From Myxococcales bacterium (GTDB lineage Bacteria > Myxococcota_A > Polyangia > Polyangiales > Houyiibacteriaceae), in assembly GCA_012744445.1 (NCBI GenBank), contig JAAYBZ010000170.1:1-34608 (forward strand): 34,608 bases of DNA, in the 5' to 3' direction. The notes beneath the pieces were generated by a model. It saw nothing but the letters and a program-made list of their open reading frames with translations, was not told the DNA's origin and made no database searches. The position numbers and the translations under genes are program-made. Shown in pieces: positions 31,435-34,608 of this stretch. Position 1 is the first letter of the stretch. Each line of letters starts with the position of its first letter.

Positions 31435-32718
31435 TCAACGATGGAAACCGAGCCCGAGCTCGTACACCGTGTATCGATCCGCCGCGCCTCCGACGATGGT
31501 TCGATCGCCGAGCTCGGGATTGAATCGGTGGTGATACCGCTCGAAGCCGACGCCGAGCTTCACACTCATGAAGGACGTGAATCGATACACCAAATTGCCC
31601 GAGATCTCCAATCCCCCCGCGCGTCCATGCGGAAACCACAGCGCGGAGTGGATGGCCCCGGCGTCGACCACGAAGAGATACGAGAGCCGGAGGTCGGCGA
31701 AGAGCTGATCGACGAGGTGCATCCGCCCCTCACCGCCGAGCCGCACGGCCTGGTATCGCACATTCGGGACGCCGGGGAGGTTGTTCCCCGGCGGCCGCGC
31801 GATCGCCGAGTCGATGGAGAAGACGCGCCGGTGGTAGCCGAGCCACGCCACGGCTTGGAAACGCCCTAGGGGAAAACGGTAGAGGAGATCCAGATCCCAG
31901 CGGGCGCCGTACGTGCGGAACGTGACCCCCTCGCGGCTCGACGACTCGATGAAGTCTTGCTCGCCCCGGAGCGCGATCCCGAGATCCTCGAGGCCCACGA
32001 GGTGGAGGCTCGTCGCCGGGAAGGCGCGCGCGTAGAAGCCCAGCGCAGGCGCCGCGCCGAGCGAATATCCCCCCACCCGATCGAAGACGTCGTCCTGGAA
32101 CCGCAGCTTTCGCGAGAGGAGGCCGAGCGAGACACCCGCCTCGATCGCGCGGGGGAAGAGCCCCTCGTCGCGCGGGATGCGGCGCTTCTTTCGTGGCGGA
32201 AGGGGCTCGGCGGCGGGCGCCTCGAGCTCGGCTCCTTCGGCTCGCGAGGACGGAAGCTCGAGGGGGATCTCCTCCGCGGCAGACTCGGCCTCGTCGGCGT
32301 CGGAGGACTCCACGCGGACCTCGCGACGGATCGCCTCGTACCCCGCGAGGATCTCCTCGAGCCGCGTCGACGCGTCGCGGGCCGTCGAACGAAGCCGCTC
32401 GGCCCTCGGGGCGCCACGACGATGCACGCGCAGATCGAGGACGCTCGCCGTCGCCCGCCCCTCGACGAGGATCTCGGCGTCGAGCCGGTCCATGATCCGC
32501 GCCGCCCGCCCTCCGTGCCGGGCCCGCGCGGCGTCGACCTCGGCGAAGTCCAGGACGAGCTCCCCGCGCGCGGCGAGCGCCTCGGCGAGCGCCTTGCGCG
32601 TCGCCGTGGCGCGGCCGCCCTCGAGCTTGGCGATCGCCACGCGGAGTGGCTGCGCCCACGCGGCGGCGGGCGCGAGCAGGAGGACGCCGAGGACAGCGAG
32701 CGCGAGGGCGCGCGTCAC
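31435..32718 (-). CDS. Outer-membrane barrel protein with TolB/CsgG-like N-terminal domain
   Basis: The 427-residue product starts at GTG 32718, overlapping the lipoprotein stop (GTGA). The signal peptide ends near AWA-Q (residue 23). Residues 25-130 (RVAIAKLEGG, AEALAARGELVLDFAEVDAARAR, DAEILVEGRA) resemble the N-terminal fold of TolB or CsgG/LpoB-type proteins. An acidic linker (137-178) and a basic RKKRR patch follow. A C-terminal barrel of about 230 residues (190-427) has alternating strands, SGNLVYRFTSFMSVKLGVGFERY and an aromatic end GLGFHR. No substrate is known. It is paired with a CX4CH lipoprotein. Confidence 0.72.
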   Translation of the reverse strand: MTRALALAVLGVLLLAPAAAWAQPLRVAIAKLEGGRATATRKALAEALAARGELVLDFAEVDAARARHGGRAARIMDRLDAEILVEGRATASVLDLRVHRRGAPRAERLRSTARDASTRLEEILAGYEAIRREVRVESSDADEAESAAEEIPLELPSSRAEGAELEAPAAEPLPPRKKRRIPRDEGLFPRAIEAGVSLGLLSRKLRFQDDVFDRVGGYSLGAAPALGFYARAFPATSLHLVGLEDLGIALRGEQDFIESSSREGVTFRTYGARWDLDLLYRFPLGRFQAVAWLGYHRRVFSIDSAIARPPGNNLPGVPNVRYQAVRLGGEGRMHLVDQLFADLRLSYLFVVDAGAIHSALWFPHGRAGGLEISGNLVYRFTSFMSVKLGVGFERYHHRFNPELGDRTIVGGAADRYTVYELGLGFHR

Positions 32719-33218
32719 GGCTCCTCTCCCTCGCTCGCGTCGCCCTCGTCTTCGGGTGGGGCTTCGGGCTCGGGCTCGGCGAGCGACTCGATCCAATCCC
32801 TTACGCAGCGGACCTCGTTGTTGGTCAGATAGCCGACGGGCGGCATCGGCTCTCCGCACGAGAGCGGTGGATTGGTGACCTTCACGTAGAGGAAGCTCTC
32901 TTCTGCGTTTCCGGGCACGACGAGCGTCGCCCAATCGCAGATCTCCGAGCGCACGCCGATCATCCGCTCGGCGAAACCCGGCGAGACGAGATCGAGGTTT
33001 CCCGCGACGGCGTCGGCGCCGTGACATGCGCCTCCGGCGCAGCGCCTCTCGAAGAGTGTCTCGATCTCGAAGTCCTCGGGGCAATACGTCCCGTCGCCGA
33101 AACGATCGGGATCGGAGACGTCACCCACGCACGCGGCGAGGAGCCCGAGGAGCGCGCACGTGACGCCCCGGCCCCGCCGGATCCCCGCCTTCGACGTTCG
33201 CTCGCTCTCCCGTTCCAC
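32715..33218 (-). CDS. Cytochrome-c-like lipoprotein with CX4CH motif
   Basis: The 167-residue product has a GTG start at 33218, 8 nt after GAGG (33230-33227). The lipobox is LLAAC (C30). One candidate haem site is present, C60-X4-C65-H66 (RRCAGGACHGA), followed by NLDLVSP, VVPGNAEESFLYVKV and CGEPMPPVG (M125 as possible sixth ligand), then a closing VRDWIES. The layout matches a single domain of the cytochrome-like proteins at 17128 and 22121. The tail is Glu/Pro-rich. It is coupled to the barrel gene downstream by a GTGA overlap. Confidence 0.72.
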   Translation of the reverse strand: MERESERTSKAGIRRGRGVTCALLGLLAACVGDVSDPDRFGDGTYCPEDFEIETLFERRCAGGACHGADAVAGNLDLVSPGFAERMIGVRSEICDWATLVVPGNAEESFLYVKVTNPPLSCGEPMPPVGYLTNNEVRCVRDWIESLAEPEPEAPPEDEGDASEGEEP

Positions 33219-33336
33219 GAGGCTGCCCTCAGTTGATACGGATGACGCAGCTCAAAGCGTCCTCGGGCGCACCGCTTGAAAGCCCCGCGCGTGGATGGAT
33301 TACTGGGTCGAGCCCCTCCGCACGGGATCCCCGACC

Positions 33337-34422
33337 ATGAGCGCACGATTCCTCATCTACGGCGCCAACGGCTACACCGGTCGTCTCCTCGTCGAGGAGG
33401 CGCTCCGGCGCGGCCAGCGCCCCCTGCTCGGCGGCAGGAACGCCAAGGCCGTCGAGCAGCTCGCGCTCGCCACCGGCCTCGAGGCGCGGTGCTTCTCGCT
33501 CGAAGATCACCGCGCCTTCGACGCGGCCCTCGGCGAGGTCGACGCGCTCCTCCTCGCGGCCGGCCCGTTCGAGGAGACGAGCCGCCCCGCCGTCGACGCG
33601 TGTTTGCGCACGGGCACGCACTACCTCGACATCACCGGCGAGATCGACGTCTTCGAGGCGGTCTACGCGCGCGACGCCGAAGCCAAGGCTCGCGGCGTCA
33701 CGCTCCTCCCTGGCGTGGGCTTCGACGTCGTCCCGAGCGACTGCCTCGCCAAGGCGCTCGGCGAAGCCCTCCCGAGCGCCACGGTGCTCGAGCTCGCCTT
33801 CGCGAGCCAGGGTGGCGTGAGCCCCGGGACGCTCCGGACGATGCTCCGCGCGCTCCCACGCGGAGGACGCGTGCGTCGCGGGGGACGCCTCCGCACTTGC
33901 GCCGTCGGCGAGCACGTCCGCGAGATCCGCTTCCGCGACGCGACGCGCTCGGGCGTCTCCATCCCATGGGGCGACGTGGCCTCGGCCTATCGCTCGACGG
34001 GCATCACCGACATCACGGTCTACATGGCCGACGACGGCGGGCTCCTGCGGGCGCTCGGCCTGCTCGAGCGCCATCGCACCTCGCGCGCCCTCTCCTTGGC
34101 CCTCCCACGCCTCGAGCGCCTCCTCGCCAGGGCCACCCCCGGGCCGAGCCTCGAAGCGCGCCGTCGCGGGCGTGCGCAGCTCTGGGGCCGCGCCTCCGAT
34201 CCGAGCGGCCGCGCCGTCGAGGGCACGCTCACCACGCCCGAGGGCTACACGCTCACGGCGCGCGTCGGCGTCGAGTGCGCGCTCCGCGTCGCCGACGGAA
34301 AAGCGAAAACGGGCGCCCTCACGCCGTCGATGGCGTTCGGGGCCCGTTTCATCGAGCAGTTCGATGGCTGCGATCTGCGCGTCCCTCCTCCCGCCACGGG
34401 GGCTTCGGGAGAGACGCGCTAG
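33337..34422 (+). CDS. Saccharopine dehydrogenase-like / trans-acting enoyl reductase-type oxidoreductase
   Basis: The 361-residue product starts MSARFLIYGANGYTGRLL with a GXXGXXG dinucleotide-binding loop (GANGYTG, 9-15). Further family segments are PLLGGRNAKAVE, AAGPFEE, THYLDITGE and LPGVGFDVVPSDCLAK, as in mycobacterial trans-acting enoyl reductases and saccharopine-dehydrogenase-fold proteins. The C-terminal half is also typical, with SMAFG near the end. It probably reduces a lipid-linked or amino-acid substrate with NAD(P)H. ATG 33337 is chosen because the Rossmann motif then lies at the usual distance; a longer start at 33295 is less likely. Confidence 0.85.
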   Translation: MSARFLIYGANGYTGRLLVEEALRRGQRPLLGGRNAKAVEQLALATGLEARCFSLEDHRAFDAALGEVDALLLAAGPFEETSRPAVDACLRTGTHYLDITGEIDVFEAVYARDAEAKARGVTLLPGVGFDVVPSDCLAKALGEALPSATVLELAFASQGGVSPGTLRTMLRALPRGGRVRRGGRLRTCAVGEHVREIRFRDATRSGVSIPWGDVASAYRSTGITDITVYMADDGGLLRALGLLERHRTSRALSLALPRLERLLARATPGPSLEARRRGRAQLWGRASDPSGRAVEGTLTTPEGYTLTARVGVECALRVADGKAKTGALTPSMAFGARFIEQFDGCDLRVPPPATGASGETR

Positions 34423-34425
34423 CGA

Positions 34426-34608
34426 TCAGGCCGGGCAGGTCGCTTCGATGATCTTGGGATCGACCGCGAAGCGCTCGAGGAAGGCGCGGCGCTGAGACTT
34501 CATGTTCGAGACCCACGCGCGGTACTCGTCGATGCGGCCTTCCTTCTCGAAGAAGCGGCGCGGCTCGAGGATCTCGGCCGGGACGAGCTCGACGAGCGCG
34601 GCGTTGGC
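34426..34608 (-). CDS. C-terminal end of an unidentified protein (partial)
   Basis: Sixty residues run from the right edge to TGA at 34426. They are mixed and soluble-looking (VELVPAEILEPRRFFEKEGR, DEYRAWVSNM, LERFAVDPKIIEATCPA). The family was not recognised. The gene converges with the saccharopine-dehydrogenase-like gene, with 3 bp between stops. Confidence 0.6.
   Translation of the reverse strand, partial: ANAALVELVPAEILEPRRFFEKEGRIDEYRAWVSNMKSQRRAFLERFAVDPKIIEATCPA

Noticed and set aside
9..34608. Insertion sequences, integrases or prophage genes
   Set aside because: No transposase, integrase, terminal inverted repeats with target duplications, or phage structural motifs were seen in any frame judged coding.

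Overview
The window is very GC-rich chromosomal DNA (roughly 70% by eye) with tightly packed genes, many 1-13 nt overlaps and several GTG/TTG starts. The gene set points to a myxobacterium-like member of the former Deltaproteobacteria, possibly a Sandaracinus/Polyangiales type: methylmalonyl-CoA mutase with MeaB, FadL with crotonases, many lipoproteins, a TAT-exported DUF1501 protein beside a DUF1549-like protein, and cytochrome-like lipoproteins. The taxonomic call is inference. No phage, transposon, CRISPR array or plasmid gene was seen.

Layout. 1-1214: the end of an unknown gene, a MutH mismatch-repair endonuclease and an unknown convergent gene. 1277-1529: a tRNA-Lys/tRNA-Glu unit with promoter and terminator. 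1566-4516: two crotonases (one hydratase-type, one isomerase-type) and a FadL-family outer-membrane protein, suggesting fatty-acid uptake and oxidation. 4717-5835: a small lipoprotein and a nitroreductase. 5895-9712: a colinear TetR, MepA-like endopeptidase, RNase D and AI-2E-family permease group. 9719-14930: a reverse-strand mutA-mutB-meaB operon (methylmalonyl-CoA/succinyl-CoA interconversion with its GTPase chaperone), preceded by a Pro-rich TonB-like protein of unknown role.

17128-23593 is the most unusual region. Two divergent units share a 120-bp control region. One encodes a small beta-barrel and a lipoprotein with CX4CH and CX3CH motifs. The other encodes a DUF1549-like lipoprotein, a TAT-exported DUF1501 protein and a two-domain cytochrome-like lipoprotein. 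A second coupled pair of CX4CH lipoprotein and outer-membrane barrel lies at 31435-33218. A 580-bp gap (23594-24174) follows with two unrelated families of short tandem repeats, then a degenerate ATP-grasp protein, a TetR regulator divergent from an alpha/beta hydrolase, a 1023-residue NlpC/P60 lipoprotein, an SDR oxidoreductase, and a saccharopine-dehydrogenase-like enzyme near the right edge.

A pattern across the window: several first-in-unit genes carry a TAgnnT-like hexamer exactly 6 (or 5-7) nt before the start codon, the spacing expected for leaderless mRNAs. For the TetR gene at 5895 a good -35 (TTGTGC) sits 17 nt upstream of that hexamer.
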